The notes under the pieces are model-generated. The model made no database searches, was not told the DNA's origin, and saw only the letters and a list, made by a program, of their open reading frames with translations. From NCBI RefSeq assembly GCF_006716185.1, contig NZ_VFOP01000001.1, positions 3,596,001 through 3,660,000 on the forward strand: 64,000 bases of DNA. Reading direction: 5' to 3'. Position numbers and translations under genes: made by a program. Origin of the DNA: Ornithinicoccus hortensis (GTDB lineage Bacteria > Actinomycetota > Actinomycetes > Actinomycetales > Dermatophilaceae). This document shows positions 29,860 to 39,652 of this stretch, piece by piece; positions within the stretch are counted from its first letter, which is position 1, and the number at the start of each line of letters is the position of its first letter.

Positions 29860-30494
29860 CGCGACCGGTCCGCCATGACCAGGCTCATCGCCTCGGCCCG
29901 GGTCGCCGGGTTCCGCAGCTGGCCGCGGACCGCGGAGGTGATCGTGCGGGCGCCGGGCCTGCGGACCCCGCGCATCGACATACAGAGGTGCTCGGCCTCG
30001 ATGACCACCAGCGCCCCCTGCGGGCCCAGGTGCTCCTCGATGGCGTCGGCGATCTGGGAGGTGAGCCGCTCCTGGACCTGCGGGCGCCGGGCGAAGACGT
30101 CGACCAGCCGGGCCAGCTTGGACAGCCCGGTCACCCGGCCGTCGGCGCCGGGGATGTAGCCGACGTGCGCGACCCCGTGGAAGGGCACCAGGTGGTGCTC
30201 GCAGAGGCTGAACATCTCGATATCGCGGACCAGGATCATCTCGCTGTGCCCGACGTCGAAGCTCGTGGTGAGCACCTGCTCCGGCCGCTGCACGAGCCCG
30301 GAGAAGAGCTCGGCGTAGGAGCGGGCCACCCGGGCCGGGGTGTCCCGCAACCCGTCACGGTCCGGGTCCTCCCCGACCGCGATCAGGATCTCGCGGACGG
30401 CCGCGGCGATCCGGGCATGGTCCACGGGTGCCACCGTGGGCATCTCCCCGGCGTCGCCGTTGCCGTTGCCGTTGTCCGGCCGGTCCCCGGCCAC
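29856..30494 (-). CDS. folE: GTP cyclohydrolase I
   Basis: Opens GTP to dihydroneopterin triphosphate, the first folate step. Motifs: [40 protein letters not shown] with the zinc Cys and His ligands, [22 protein letters not shown] and [19 protein letters not shown] with the second Cys ligand. An unconserved Asp/Gly/Asn leader precedes the domain. The gene starts one base after the ftsH stop, so folate synthesis is tied to ftsH expression. Confidence 0.96.
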   Translation of the reverse strand: MAGDRPDNGNGNGDAGEMPTVAPVDHARIAAAVREILIAVGEDPDRDGLRDTPARVARSYAELFSGLVQRPEQVLTTSFDVGHSEMILVRDIEMFSLCEHHLVPFHGVAHVGYIPGADGRVTGLSKLARLVDVFARRPQVQERLTSQIADAIEEHLGPQGALVVIEAEHLCMSMRGVRRPGARTITSAVRGQLRNPATRAEAMSLVMADRSR

Positions 30495-30495
30495 G

Positions 30496-32520
30496 TCAGT
30501 GCGGTCCCTGGCCGGGGTCGACGAAGCCGCCGTCGGGCACCTCCACCACCGCGGACGGCGGGTGCTCCTCGGAGGACGGCTGGTGCCCGTTGGACATCGC
30601 GCGGCGCTCGGCGTCGGTCATCACCGGCCCCCGCTGGTGCACGTTGCGCTGCTCGCTGCTCAGCCAGACCGGCCGCTGCGGACGCTTGACCACGTCGGCG
30701 AAGATGTCGGCGAGCGCGGGGGCGTTCAACGTCTCCTTCTCCAGCAGCTCCAGGACCAGCTTGTCCAGGATGTCGCGGTTGTCGTTGAGCGCGTGCCAGG
30801 CCTCGTCGTGCGCGGCCTCGATCAGGCGGCGGACCTCCTGGTCGACGACACCGGCCAGGTCCTCGGAGTAGTCGCGCTCGTGCCCCATGTCGCGACCGAG
30901 GAAGACCTCGCCACCACCGGAGCCGAGCTTGACCGCACCGACCCGTTCGCTCATCCCGAACTGGGTAACCATCTTGCGGGCCAGGCCGGTCGCCTTCTCG
31001 ATGTCGTTGGAGGCACCGGTGGTCGGGTCGTGGAAGACCATCTCCTCGGCGACCCGGCCACCGAGGGCGTAGGCAAGCTGGTCGAGCAGCTCGTTGCGGG
31101 TCGTGGAGTACTTGTCATCGGCCGGCAGCACCATGGTGTAGCCCAGGGCACGTCCACGGGGCAGGATCGTGATCTTGGACACCGGGTCGGTATGCCGCAT
31201 GGCCGCCGCCACGAGGGCGTGCCCGCCCTCGTGGTAGGCGGTGATCTTCTTCTCCTTGCTGCTCATCACCCGGGTGCGCTTCTGCGGGCCGGCCATCACC
31301 CGGTCGATCGCCTCGTCGAGGAAGTGGTCGGTGATGACCTTCTCGTCGGAGCGGGCGGTGAGCAGCGCGGCCTCGTTGAGCACGTTGGCCAGGTCGGCGC
31401 CGGAGAACCCGGGGGTCCGCTTGGCGACGGTCATCAGGTCGACGCCCTCGGCCAGCGGCTTGCCCTTGCCGTGCACCTGGAGGATATGCAGCCGGCCCAT
31501 CATGTCGGGCGCCTCGACGGCGATCTGCCGGTCGAACCGGCCCGGGCGCAGCAGCGCCGGGTCCAGGATGTCGGGCCGGTTGGTGGCCGCGATCAGGATC
31601 ACGTTGGCGTTGGCGTCGAAGCCGTCCATCTCGACCAGCAGCTGGTTCAGCGTCTGCTCCCGCTCGTCGTGCCCGCCGCCCAGGCCCGCACCGCGGTGCC
31701 GCCCCACGGCGTCGATCTCGTCGACGAAGATGATGGCCGGCGCGTTGTCCTTGGCCTGCTCGAACAGGTCCCGGACGCGGGAGGCACCGACACCGACGAA
31801 CATCTCGACGAAATCGGAGCCGGAGATCGTGTAGAACGGCACGCCCGCCTCCCCGGCGACCGCGCGGGCCAGCAGCGTCTTGCCGGTGCCGGGCGGGCCG
31901 TAGAGCAACACGCCCTTGGGGATCTTGGCGCCCACGTCGAGGAACTTGCGCGGGTCGGCGAGGAACTCCTTGATCTCGTGCAGCTCCTCCACCGCCTCGT
32001 CGGCACCGGCGACGTCGGCGAAGGTGACCTTGGGCATGTCCTTGCTGGCCAGCTTGGCCTTGGACTTGCCGAACTGCATGACCCCCCGGCCGCCGCCCTG
32101 CATCCGGGTCATCAGGAACAGGAACAGACCCAGGATCAGCAGCAGGGGCAGGACCGTGAGCATCAGCGAGACGAACCAGTTCTGCTGTGCCGGGTCGTCG
32201 GTGTAGCCCTCGCTGGGCGGGTGCTCCTCGAGCGTCGACACGACCAGGGTGCCGCGGGAGGGCACGTAGTAGGCCTGGACCCGGTCGGTCTCGGAGACCT
32301 CGTCGTTGCTGAACGTCTCGCCATCCTTGAGCACCAGGTCGACCCGGTCGGGGGTGACCGTGGCGGAGGCCACCTTGTCGGAGGTGATCAACGTCATCGC
32401 CTCGGAGGTGTCGATGCGGTTGTAGCCGCTCGGCATGGTCAGGGCGTACCAGAGCACGCCCAGACCGAGGATCATCAGGATCCACATCCAGGGGCCACGG
32501 GTCGTGCGCTGCTTCGTCAT
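30496..32520 (-). CDS. ftsH: FtsH, membrane AAA+ zinc metalloprotease
   Basis: A membrane-bound protease that degrades membrane and short-lived cytosolic proteins. Two transmembrane segments (residues about 10-30 and 120-142) flank an extracytoplasmic domain. The AAA domain has Walker [10 protein letters not shown], Walker [12 protein letters not shown] and the second region of homology [20 protein letters not shown]. The zinc site [10 protein letters not shown] and the [11 protein letters not shown] segment define the M41 domain. Length 674 is usual; the Pro/Asp-rich tail is variable. It leads the ftsH-folE-folP-folBK-DUF3180 unit, as in mycobacteria. Confidence 0.97.
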   Translation of the reverse strand: MTKQRTTRGPWMWILMILGLGVLWYALTMPSGYNRIDTSEAMTLITSDKVASATVTPDRVDLVLKDGETFSNDEVSETDRVQAYYVPSRGTLVVSTLEEHPPSEGYTDDPAQQNWFVSLMLTVLPLLLILGLFLFLMTRMQGGGRGVMQFGKSKAKLASKDMPKVTFADVAGADEAVEELHEIKEFLADPRKFLDVGAKIPKGVLLYGPPGTGKTLLARAVAGEAGVPFYTISGSDFVEMFVGVGASRVRDLFEQAKDNAPAIIFVDEIDAVGRHRGAGLGGGHDEREQTLNQLLVEMDGFDANANVILIAATNRPDILDPALLRPGRFDRQIAVEAPDMMGRLHILQVHGKGKPLAEGVDLMTVAKRTPGFSGADLANVLNEAALLTARSDEKVITDHFLDEAIDRVMAGPQKRTRVMSSKEKKITAYHEGGHALVAAAMRHTDPVSKITILPRGRALGYTMVLPADDKYSTTRNELLDQLAYALGGRVAEEMVFHDPTTGASNDIEKATGLARKMVTQFGMSERVGAVKLGSGGGEVFLGRDMGHERDYSEDLAGVVDQEVRRLIEAAHDEAWHALNDNRDILDKLVLELLEKETLNAPALADIFADVVKRPQRPVWLSSEQRNVHQRGPVMTDAERRAMSNGHQPSSEEHPPSAVVEVPDGGFVDPGQGPH

Positions 32521-32643
32521 CTATCTTCGGGGCCCGGCGGCCCCGTTCCTCCTGCTCAGATGGTCATCGGTCCTGCCTGCCGACAACGCGTGGTGGTCTC
32601 CCAGTGTTCCAGACGCCGGGCCGGGCCCGCGCGCCCGTCGCGC

Positions 32644-33195
32644 TCAGGAGTACACGTGCGGTGCGAGGGTGCCGACCACCCTCAGGTTGCGGTAGGCCTC
32701 GGCATAGTCCAGGCCGTAGCCGACCACGAAGTCGTTCGGGATGTCGAACCCGACGTAGCGGACGTCGATCTCCACCTTGGCGGCCTCCGGTTTGCGCAGC
32801 AGGGTGCAGATCTCGACCGAGGCCGGCTTGCGCGAGCGCAGGTTGGTCCGGATCCAGCTCAGCGTGAGCCCGGAGTCGATGATGTCCTCGACGATCAGGA
32901 CGTGCCGGTCGGTGATGTCGGTGTCCAGGTCCTTCAGGATCCGCACGACGCCGGAGGACTTGGTGCCGGAGCCGTAGGAGGAGACCGCCATCCAGTCCAT
33001 CTCGGCCGACCCGGGCAGCGCCCGCATCAGGTCCGACATCACCATCACGGCGCCCTTGAGCACCCCGACGAGCAGGACGTTCTTGTCCTGGTAGTTCTCC
33101 CAGATCTGCTCGGCCAGTTCCTGCAGCCTGGTCTGGATCTGCTCCTCGGTGAGCAGCACCTTCTCCAGGTCAGCACCCATCTGCGCGGCGTCCAC
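32644..33195 (-). CDS. hpt: Hypoxanthine phosphoribosyltransferase
   Basis: Purine salvage enzyme converting hypoxanthine or guanine to IMP or GMP. The PRPP-binding motif [17 protein letters not shown], the early [20 protein letters not shown] and C-terminal [19 protein letters not shown] are diagnostic. I place the start at GTG 33195 because AGGAG lies five bases upstream (183 residues); ATG 33180 gives a shorter form. It lies between tilS and ftsH, an order conserved in actinobacteria. Confidence 0.95.
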   Translation of the reverse strand: MDAAQMGADLEKVLLTEEQIQTRLQELAEQIWENYQDKNVLLVGVLKGAVMVMSDLMRALPGSAEMDWMAVSSYGSGTKSSGVVRILKDLDTDITDRHVLIVEDIIDSGLTLSWIRTNLRSRKPASVEICTLLRKPEAAKVEIDVRYVGFDIPNDFVVGYGLDYAEAYRNLRVVGTLAPHVYS

Positions 33196-33250
33196 GTCGT
33201 CTCCTGCGAATCGGGGTCGGGCGGGCCTGCCGGCCCGTTGCGGTCCCCAT

Positions 33251-34252
33251 TCAACCCGTCCCGGCCCGCTCCAGCCACATCCGCCCTTCCGCGCGGTGGG
33301 CCCGCAACCCTCCCGGGAGGTCGATCGGCCCCTGCCCGTGCCAGCGCAGGAGCAGGTCGTCCACCGCCCGCAGGTGCCGCCCGGTGAGGGCACCGGACGG
33401 GCTGCCGTGCTCGGTCGCCAGCCGCTGCCATAGGCGCCGCCGCACCGCGGGGTGCAGGTCGGTCAGGGCGGGCACCGGCCACGGGGGGTCACCCAGCTCG
33501 CGGTATGCCGTGTCCGCCACCTCCTGGAGGGCGTCGGCGTCGTCCCGGAGCAGGTCGGCGCTGCGGGCCAGCGCCGCGGGCAGGCCCGGTCCGAGCGTGT
33601 CCTCCAGGTGCCGTAGCGCGTTGCGGGCCCGCACCCGGGTGAACCGGGTGTCGCCGTTGTGCGGGTCCTGCCAGGGGGCCAGCCCCAGCTCGGCGCACAC
33701 GGCCTCAGTCTCCTCCCGGGCCAGCCCCAGCAGCGGCCGGAGCAACAGCACCCGGGGACTGCCGGGCAGGACCCGGGCGGACGGCATACCGGACAGCGAC
33801 CGGGTCCCTGAGCCGCGGGCGAGCCCGAGCAGCACCTGCTCGGCCTGGTCGTCCCTGGTGTGTCCGAGCAGGACCGCGTCCGCCCCGAGGGAGCGGGCGG
33901 CGGCGGCCAGCGCCTCGTGGCGGGCGGTCCGGGCGGCCTCCTCCGGGCCCCCGGGTCCGCGCTGCACGGTGGGAGCAACCACCTGCACCGGCGCCAGCCC
34001 CAGCGCGCAACAGGCGTCGGCGGCGGCCTCGGCGACCTCCCCGGAGCCCTCCTGCAGCCCGTGGTCCACGACGACGGCCCCGGCGACGCCGCCGGAGCGG
34101 GGCAGCTCGAAGGCCGCCGCGGCCGCGAGCGCGAGGGAGTCCGGGCCACCGCTGCAGGCGACCAGGACGGTGCAGCGTTCCAGCCCGTGGGCGGCCAGGG
34201 CCCGCCGCACGCCGACGCGGGCGGCCGCCACCGCGGGGTGCGGTCCTGCCAT
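33251..34252 (-). CDS. tilS: tRNA(Ile)-lysidine synthase
   Basis: Modifies the wobble C of tRNA-Ile(CAU) to lysidine so that it reads AUA. The PP-loop [12 protein letters not shown] is at residues 31-42. [33 protein letters not shown] and [18 protein letters not shown] are family motifs. At 333 residues it is the short actinobacterial form, lacking the large C-terminal domains of E. coli TilS. It lies 15 bases after the metalloprotease gene and upstream of hpt, probably in one transcript. Confidence 0.94.
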   Translation of the reverse strand: MAGPHPAVAAARVGVRRALAAHGLERCTVLVACSGGPDSLALAAAAAFELPRSGGVAGAVVVDHGLQEGSGEVAEAAADACCALGLAPVQVVAPTVQRGPGGPEEAARTARHEALAAAARSLGADAVLLGHTRDDQAEQVLLGLARGSGTRSLSGMPSARVLPGSPRVLLLRPLLGLAREETEAVCAELGLAPWQDPHNGDTRFTRVRARNALRHLEDTLGPGLPAALARSADLLRDDADALQEVADTAYRELGDPPWPVPALTDLHPAVRRRLWQRLATEHGSPSGALTGRHLRAVDDLLLRWHGQGPIDLPGGLRAHRAEGRMWLERAGTG

Positions 34253-34267
34253 GTCAGCCCGGCCGGT

Positions 34268-35392
34268 TCAGCCCAGGACGCGCTGGACCCAGCGGCCGGG
34301 TTCGACGATCTCCTCGGCCCGGGGCAGCGTCTCCGGCGAGGTCCACACGGTGTTGAACTCCTCCCGCCCGACCTGGTCCACGACCGCGCGGACGAAGGCC
34401 GCGCCGTCCCGGTACTGGCGCATCTTGGCGTCCATGCCGAGCAGTCGGCGCAGCACCCGGTCCAGCGACCCGGCGCCCTTGCGGCGGTTGTCGAACTTGC
34501 GCCGGATCACCGCCACGGTCGGGATCACCGAGGGGCCCACGTCGTCCATGATCACGTCGGCGTGGCCCTCCAGGAGCGACATCACGGCGGTGATCCGGGC
34601 CAGTTCCTCGCGCTGCTCCGGGGTGGCCACGAGCGCGGTGATGTCGATCTCCCCGCGCAGCACGCCCGGCAGGTTGGCCAGCACCTGCTGGATCCGCTCA
34701 CCGGCCTGGTCGGGGCCCGGGGCCAGTTCGGCGCCGAGTCCGCGCGCGGAGTCGATGATGTGCCCCCGCAGCCAGGGCACGGCGGTGAACTGCACCCGGT
34801 GGGTCTCCTCGTGCAGGCAGACCCACTGGCGGAAGTCCGTGGGGTCCACGCCCAGGTCCCGTTCGGCCTGCAGCACGTTGGGCGCCACGAGCAGGAGCGC
34901 GGGGTCCCCCTGGGGAGCGAGGTCGTACTGACCCAGCACCTTGGTACTGACCCAGGCCAGCATGCCGGCCAGTTCGGTGCCGGTGACCGCCCCGCCCCAC
35001 GCCGTCGCGGCCCCTGCGGCCCGGTGCGAGCCCCCGGAGGCGCGCTGGGCGCCCTTGCGCCGCTGCCGCTCCACCACGGTGTCGAGCACCGGCCCCAGCA
35101 TGGCGCGCATCGAGGCCGCGTTGGCCTGGATCCAGCCCGCACGGTCGACCACGAGGGGCGCGGGCGCGCCCTCGGGAGCCTGCAGCCGGCTGGTGCTGGC
35201 GACGGGTTCCACGGCGGCCGCGGCGGCGGCGCGGAGTTCCTCGACGAGTGCGGCCACCTCGCCCGGCGTCGACTTCGGACCCGCGGGGACGAGGCGGCGA
35301 CCGGCGGCGGCCGCCAGGTCCCAGTCGACCATGTCGGACCCGGCAGGTGCCCCTCCGGACTCCGCGGCTTCGGTGCGGGCTTCGGTGCGCAT
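34268..35392 (-). CDS. Zinc-dependent metalloprotease-like protein (DUF2342/TIGR03624 family)
   Basis: A 374-residue cytoplasmic protein with the zincin motif WVCLHEETHRVQF and downstream glutamate/histidine region SLLEGHADVIMDDVG, which together would hold zinc. DLAPQGDPALLLVAPNVL and FRRKGAGSLDRVLRRLLGMDAKMRQYRDGAAF-like segments are typical of this actinobacterial family, sometimes called coenzyme F420 biosynthesis-associated although no F420 role is shown here. The gene sits between dacB and tilS exactly as in Mycobacterium. Substrate unknown. Confidence 0.85.
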   Translation of the reverse strand: MRTEARTEAAESGGAPAGSDMVDWDLAAAAGRRLVPAGPKSTPGEVAALVEELRAAAAAAVEPVASTSRLQAPEGAPAPLVVDRAGWIQANAASMRAMLGPVLDTVVERQRRKGAQRASGGSHRAAGAATAWGGAVTGTELAGMLAWVSTKVLGQYDLAPQGDPALLLVAPNVLQAERDLGVDPTDFRQWVCLHEETHRVQFTAVPWLRGHIIDSARGLGAELAPGPDQAGERIQQVLANLPGVLRGEIDITALVATPEQREELARITAVMSLLEGHADVIMDDVGPSVIPTVAVIRRKFDNRRKGAGSLDRVLRRLLGMDAKMRQYRDGAAFVRAVVDQVGREEFNTVWTSPETLPRAEEIVEPGRWVQRVLG

Positions 35393-35416
35393 ACCCCCAA
35401 CCTACGTGTCGGGGCC

Positions 35417-36862
35417 TCAGCAGCCGCAGCGGGCGAGTTCGGTGACGAAGTCCTCGGTGGTCGCCCGGGCCTCGAGGATCAGCGGCTCGTCGACCCGGTC
35501 GGCGATGATCACGTACACCAGCAGCCGGTCGTCCCGGGTGACCACGGTGCCACCGAGCGAGGTGACTCCCGGCAACGACCCGGTCTTGGCCCGGGCGACG
35601 CCGCGGGCGGGCTCCTGGCGGTCGGCCAGGAAGCGGTCGTGCAGGGTGCCGGTGTAGCCGGCGATCGGCAGGTCGCCGAGCACCCGCTCGAGCTCGGGGT
35701 GCTCCCCGCTCGTCCCGGCCACGAGGACGTCGCCCACCACCCGGGCGGGGATGGTCGTGCCGTCGGAGAGCCCGGAGGTGTCGCTCAACCGGACCCCGCT
35801 GACGTCGATCCCGTAGCCGGCGACCTGGTCGATCACCCACTGGTTGATGTCCTCGCGCTCGACCCCGATGCCGGCGCGGATGGCCGCCTGCCGGGCAAGC
35901 TGCTCGACCATCGCGTTGTCGCTGTCGGCCAGGGCCAGCGTCAGGACCTCTCCGGCCGGGGCGGAGGACACCGTCGCCAGCAGCTCGGCGTCCTCGGGGG
36001 CAGAGGTCTTCGGCACCTGGTCGTCCGCGTCCCCCTCGACCGGCACGCCCGCGTCCTCCAGCGCCTCGGCGAAGGCGGCCGCCGTGACCTGCGTGGGGTT
36101 CCGCGGGGCGGGGTGGTAGACGAAGGCCCGGTCCTCGCCGAGCCCGAGCATGGTGATCGGCCCGGTGTACCCCTCGGCGAGCCAGTAGTCCGACCAGCCG
36201 GGGGCCGCCAGCTCACCGGCGCCGTAGCCGGCGTCGACGTGCAGCGTCACCGGGGGCGCCTCCGGCCCCCGGGCCCGTGCCACCTGCTCCGCCAGGTCGG
36301 CCAGTCCCGCCCGCCCGACGACCGCGTCGGGGTCGCCGTGACCGCGGTCGAGCAGCATGTCGCCGCCGGAGACCAGGTAGATGTCGTCGGCCTGCTGACC
36401 GACTCCGCCGACGACGGTGGTGTCGAAGGTCTCCTCCATCGGCAGCACGGTGACGATGGCCGCGGCGGTGAGCAGTTTGGTCAGCGAGGCGGGGGTGGTC
36501 TCCCGGTCCGGTGCGGCGTCCATGAGGTGCTCCCCGGTGAGCGCGTCCCGGACGGTGACCGAGACCCGGCCGCCCAGCCACGGGTTCTCCAACTCGTCGG
36601 CCACCGCCGCCTGCACGGCCGCCGGGTCCACGGCGCTCCCCTCGTCGACCGGGACCACCGGGGACGGTGGGACCGGGCTGGCGACCGGGCGGACCCCGTC
36701 ACCGGTCGGCCGGGCGGTCGCGGTCGCCTGCGCACCCGCGTCGGCGGCAGGGGTCGACTCCCCCGTCGAATCACCCGTGGCGTGGGCGACGGACCCGCCG
36801 CCGAGGAGGGCGAGCGCGAGGCAGGACCCGGCGACCAGCCCGCGTCCGCGACGTGCTCCCAT
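35417..36862 (-). CDS. dacB: D-alanyl-D-alanine carboxypeptidase/endopeptidase, PBP4 type (S13)
   Basis: A low-molecular-mass penicillin-binding protein that trims or cleaves peptidoglycan cross-links. A signal peptide covers residues 1-28. The active-site motifs are SLTK (126-129, in TTPASLTKLLTAA), SDN (in LADSDNAMVEQLARQAA) and KTG (in ARAKTGSLPGVTS). A Pro/Ala/Thr-rich spacer of about 50 residues links the signal to the enzyme. It is divergent from ppa, with 86 bases for both promoters. Confidence 0.94.
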   Translation of the reverse strand: MGARRGRGLVAGSCLALALLGGGSVAHATGDSTGESTPAADAGAQATATARPTGDGVRPVASPVPPSPVVPVDEGSAVDPAAVQAAVADELENPWLGGRVSVTVRDALTGEHLMDAAPDRETTPASLTKLLTAAAIVTVLPMEETFDTTVVGGVGQQADDIYLVSGGDMLLDRGHGDPDAVVGRAGLADLAEQVARARGPEAPPVTLHVDAGYGAGELAAPGWSDYWLAEGYTGPITMLGLGEDRAFVYHPAPRNPTQVTAAAFAEALEDAGVPVEGDADDQVPKTSAPEDAELLATVSSAPAGEVLTLALADSDNAMVEQLARQAAIRAGIGVEREDINQWVIDQVAGYGIDVSGVRLSDTSGLSDGTTIPARVVGDVLVAGTSGEHPELERVLGDLPIAGYTGTLHDRFLADRQEPARGVARAKTGSLPGVTSLGGTVVTRDDRLLVYVIIADRVDEPLILEARATTEDFVTELARCGC

Positions 36863-36948
36863 GAACCTACGCTTTCGTGTTTGACCCCAACATGTACGAA
36901 ACTCCTCTCAGAGCGTAGACAACTTCCGACCGCGAAGGGCAGCGTGCC

Positions 36949-37473
36949 ATGCATTTCGACGTCACCATCGAGATTCCCCAGGGAAGCCGTAACAAGTACG
37001 AGGTCGACCACGACACCGGTCGGATCCGCCTGGACCGGATGCTGTTCACCTCGACCCGCTACCCCGCGGACTACGGCTACATCGAGGACACCCTGGGTGA
37101 GGACGGTGACCCGTTGGACGCCCTGGTGCTCCTCGACGAGCCGACCTGGCCGGGGTGCCTGGTGGCCGCGCGACCGATCGGCATGTTCCACATGCGGGAC
37201 GAGGCCGGCGGTGACGACAAGATCATCTGCGTCCCGGCCGACGACCCCCGCAAGGGCAACATCCGCGAGCTGGAGCACATCAGCGACCACACCCGGCTGG
37301 AGATCCAGCACTTCTTCGAGGTCTACAAGGACCTGGAGCCCGGCAAGTCCGTCGAGGGCGCTCACTGGGCCGGCCGCGAGGAGGCCGAGCGGACGTACCA
37401 CGAGTCGGTCGCCCGGGCCAAGGAAGCCGGCCTGACCACCGCCCGCTGGCCGGGCCCGCACGCCAACAGCTGA
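36949..37473 (+). CDS. ppa: Inorganic pyrophosphatase
   Basis: Hydrolyses pyrophosphate to drive biosynthesis. The family I metal-binding motif [15 protein letters not shown] and the flanking [14 protein letters not shown] and [19 protein letters not shown] segments are intact in 174 residues. GAAGGG nine bases before the ATG is a fair ribosome-binding site. The gene neighbours dacB, the metalloprotease and tilS as in mycobacteria. Downstream lies the second 33-bp repeat array. Confidence 0.97.
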   Translation: MHFDVTIEIPQGSRNKYEVDHDTGRIRLDRMLFTSTRYPADYGYIEDTLGEDGDPLDALVLLDEPTWPGCLVAARPIGMFHMRDEAGGDDKIICVPADDPRKGNIRELEHISDHTRLEIQHFFEVYKDLEPGKSVEGAHWAGREEAERTYHESVARAKEAGLTTARWPGPHANS

Positions 37474-37510
37474 CGTTGCCCTGACGTTGCCCTGACCCAC
37501 CAGTCCCGAC

Positions 37511-37619
37511 CGGACGCGTCACCGGACGGCCCCACGGGGGCACCGGACGCGTCACCGGGCGGCCCCACGGGGGCACCGGACGCCTAACCTGGCGGCCCAC
37601 AAGGGGCACCGGACGCGTC
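37511..37619. repeat. 33-bp tandem repeat array, second member of the family (3 units plus a partial)
   Basis: Units start at 37511, 37544 and 37577, with a partial fourth from 37610. Each starts CGGACGCGTC or CGGACGCC. Aligned with the array at 3098-3229 the units share CGRACGCGT at the start, GGCGGYC in the middle and end in AC, and both arrays follow the same CCCGAC lead-in. It lies between the convergent 3' ends of ppa and the NlpC/P60 gene. GACGCGTC inside the unit is a perfect palindrome. Confidence 0.88.
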
Positions 37620-37737
37620 GCTACGGCCACAGCATCTTCGCCGCGCTACGCACCGGTGAGCTGATGACCTTCGTCAGCGACCGGTTCGTGGTCACGGTCC
37701 GCCGCGGGGAGGCGGCCGAGCCGGACTGCCGTCGGCC
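37619..37737 (+). pseudogene. Probable remnant of a CorA-type magnesium transporter gene
   Basis: In the plus-strand frame starting at 37619 the DNA reads about 40 codons without a start and runs into the NlpC/P60 gene. The segment GELMTFVSDRFVVTVRRGE (from 37655) closely resembles the N-terminal domain of actinobacterial CorA proteins, where a Gly-Glu-x-Met-x-Phe-x-Gly...Phe-Val-Val-Thr-Val-Arg-His-Gly-Glu pattern is typical. No other CorA sequence follows and no membrane segments are present, so this is a fragment of a lost gene, abutting the repeat array. The identification rests on memory of the family pattern. Confidence 0.45.
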
Positions 37738-39309
37738 TCAGAAGCTGGGGCGGCCGACCGTCGGCAGTACACCGCCGATGTAGTCCAGGGAGGTGACCAT
37801 GACACCGTCCCAGGCGGCGTGGATCACCTGTCCGCCGCCGACGTAGAGCCCGACGTGGAAGATGCCTGAGGGCGCCCCGTTGGTGCTCCAGAACACCAGG
37901 TCCCCGCGCTGCGCCTGCGACAGCGACACCTTGGTCAGCATGTTGTACTGGCTGCCGCTGTGGTGCGGCATCTGCACGCCGACCTGGCGCCACGCCATCT
38001 TGGTCAGGCCCGAGCAGTCGAACGCGTCGGGTCCTTCGGCGCCCCACACATACGGCTTGCCCATCTGGGCGTACGCGTAGGCGAGCGCGGCCTCGGCACC
38101 CGGTGCCGGCGCGGCCGGCGGCTCAGGCTCCGGCTCGGGGGCCGGCGGAGGCGGAGGCGGCGGCGTGGGGGTCGGCGTGGGGGTCGGCGTCGGCGTCGGC
38201 GTGGGAGTAGGCGTCGGCGTCGGGGTGGGGGTAGGCGTCGGCGTCGGGGTGGGGGTAGGCGTCGGTGTCGGGGTAGGCGTCGGTGTCGGGGTAGGTGTGG
38301 GAGTCGGGGTAGGAGCGGGGGTGGGCGTCGGTGTCGGGGTCGGTGTAGGCGTCGGAGCCGGCTCGGGCTCCGGCTCGGGCTCCGGCTCGGGAGTGGGCGC
38401 CGGGGCCTGGGTGGGAGCCGCCGGCGTGGTGGGTGCGGGCGCCTCGCGGCGACGACGCTCCTCTTCCTCCCGCTGGCGCTCCTCCTCCTCGCGCTGTCGC
38501 TGCTCCTCGGCGGCCTTCTCCTCGGCGGCCTTGCGCTCCGCCTCGGCCTTCTCTGCGGCGATCCGGTCGGCCTCGGCCTGGAGCCACGCCTGACGGGCGT
38601 TCTCCGTGTCGACGGAGACCTGGCGCACCCGGGCGAGTTCCTCGATGGTGGATTGCCGCTGGGCCTCCAGCCGGGTCGTCTCTGTCTGGGCCGTGGCCAC
38701 GGCCTCGTCGGCGGCCTGCGCGGTGCGGTCGGCCTCCATCGCCGCGGCCTCGGCCTGGGCCGCGGCCAGTGCGGCCTCGCGCTCCAGGACGTCGGCGGTG
38801 CCGGAGGCGGTCGTGGCCTCCTGGACCTCGCGGTTGCGGATCTTGCCGATCACCTCGAGCGACCCCGCGCGCTCCAGGACGGTGTCCGTCCCCTGGTCGA
38901 AGAGCACGCCGAGCGTGCCCAGCCCACCGCTCTTGTAGGCGGTGGCGGCGTGCCGCCCCAGCACCGTGTTGGCGTCGTCGGCCTGGGCGCGGGCGGCGGC
39001 TGCGTCCTCGGCGAGCGCGTCCGCCTCACCCTGCTTGGTCTCGTAGTCCAGCTGGGCGGCCATCGCGACCTCGCCGGCGGCCGTGGCCCGGGCCTGTACC
39101 TCGCGCAGCTGGCCGGTCAGGTCGAGCACCTCGGCATCCATGGTGGCGACCTGGCCCTCGACCCGGGTCACCGCCTGCTGGGCGTCCCGGACGTCCTGTT
39201 CCGAGGGCGGGCGGTCGTCCTCGGCGGCGAGGGCGGGGACACCACCGCCCAGCACGAGCAGACAACTCAACGTGAAGGCGGCGCGTCGCACTCGGGGCGA
39301 GCTAGGCAC
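37738..39309 (-). CDS. Secreted NlpC/P60 peptidoglycan endopeptidase with coiled coil and Pro-Thr linker
   Basis: A cell-wall hydrolase of the RipA/CwlO type. A signal peptide occupies residues 1-28 ([17 protein letters not shown]). Residues 35-290 are a long helical coiled-coil region rich in Ala, Glu, Gln, ending in a charged [17 protein letters not shown] stretch. A PT/PEP repeat linker spans about 305-395. The NlpC/P60 domain spans about 405-523 with Cys in [11 protein letters not shown], His in [11 protein letters not shown] and a third residue in VIHAAWDG. It should cut D-Glu-mDAP-type bonds, probably at division. I set the start at GTG 39309, which puts the signal peptide at the N-terminus and has GGAAGG upstream. 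Confidence 0.92.
   Translation of the reverse strand: MPSSPRVRRAAFTLSCLLVLGGGVPALAAEDDRPPSEQDVRDAQQAVTRVEGQVATMDAEVLDLTGQLREVQARATAAGEVAMAAQLDYETKQGEADALAEDAAAARAQADDANTVLGRHAATAYKSGGLGTLGVLFDQGTDTVLERAGSLEVIGKIRNREVQEATTASGTADVLEREAALAAAQAEAAAMEADRTAQAADEAVATAQTETTRLEAQRQSTIEELARVRQVSVDTENARQAWLQAEADRIAAEKAEAERKAAEEKAAEEQRQREEEERQREEEERRRREAPAPTTPAAPTQAPAPTPEPEPEPEPEPAPTPTPTPTPTPTPAPTPTPTPTPTPTPTPTPTPTPTPTPTPTPTPTPTPTPTPTPTPTPTPTPTPPPPPPPAPEPEPEPPAAPAPGAEAALAYAYAQMGKPYVWGAEGPDAFDCSGLTKMAWRQVGVQMPHHSGSQYNMLTKVSLSQAQRGDLVFWSTNGAPSGIFHVGLYVGGGQVIHAAWDGVMVTSLDYIGGVLPTVGRPSF
38160..38355 (-). repeat. Low-complexity DNA encoding the Pro-Thr linker
   Basis: About 195 bases of six-base-period repeats on the coding strand (CCN-ACN alternation) inside the NlpC/P60 gene. 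Longer blocks are themselves duplicated. Such a tract is prone to length change by slippage, which would alter the spacing between the coiled coil and the catalytic domain. Confidence 0.85.
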
Positions 39310-39365
39310 AGGTCTGACCTTCCGGCGGGGAGACAGGACAACGAACAGGCGTGGCAGAGCCGGGG

Positions 39366-39545
39366 TTGACAGTAGTGTCAGTTGGGCACTCTGGAAACAG
39401 TGATCACACGCATTTGCGCTGGTCACAGGGTTCTCACTCGTCACAACGGCCCCACGCCATACGTGGCGTTCGAAATCACACGAATGTCGTTCCGCCGCTC
39501 ACCCGAGTCCCACCGATGTGATTTCGAACAAGACCCCAAGTCACA
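39366..39545. promoter_or_regulatory. Divergent regulatory region with a perfect 13-bp inverted repeat and TCACA/TGTGA boxes
   Basis: The 343 bases between the divergent NlpC/P60 and DUF3352-type genes hold no open frame I trust. They contain GTTCGAAATCACA (39468-39480) and its exact reverse complement (39517-39529) separated by 36 bases, TGACA-N4-TGTCA at 39367-39380, and six TCACA/TGTGA words at 39404, 39423, 39441, 39476, 39517 and 39541. The region is AT-richer than its surroundings. These look like operator sites controlling one or both genes; the regulator is unknown. Confidence 0.55.
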
Positions 39546-39652
39546 TCACGATTTGATAACGAAACGGGGGTAGCAGGTACTCTGGAGCCTCGGCCGCCGT
39601 CCTATCGGCGATGACCGAGCGGGCACCGGCCTGCACCACAGTGGAGGGAACC

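Noticed and set aside
38165-38593. A Gly-Val repeat protein on the plus strand
   Set aside because: Antisense of the Pro-Thr linker of the NlpC/P60 protein; pure codon-repeat shadow.
39404-39545. CRP/GlxR sites
   Set aside because: Half-sites TCACA and TGTGA are frequent, but no pair forms the 16-bp TGTGA-N6-TCACA palindrome.
39310-39652. A c-di-AMP (ydaO-type) riboswitch upstream of the NlpC/P60 gene
   Set aside because: Actinobacterial cell-wall hydrolase genes often carry one and disA is in the window, but I could not find the conserved core motifs on the minus strand here.
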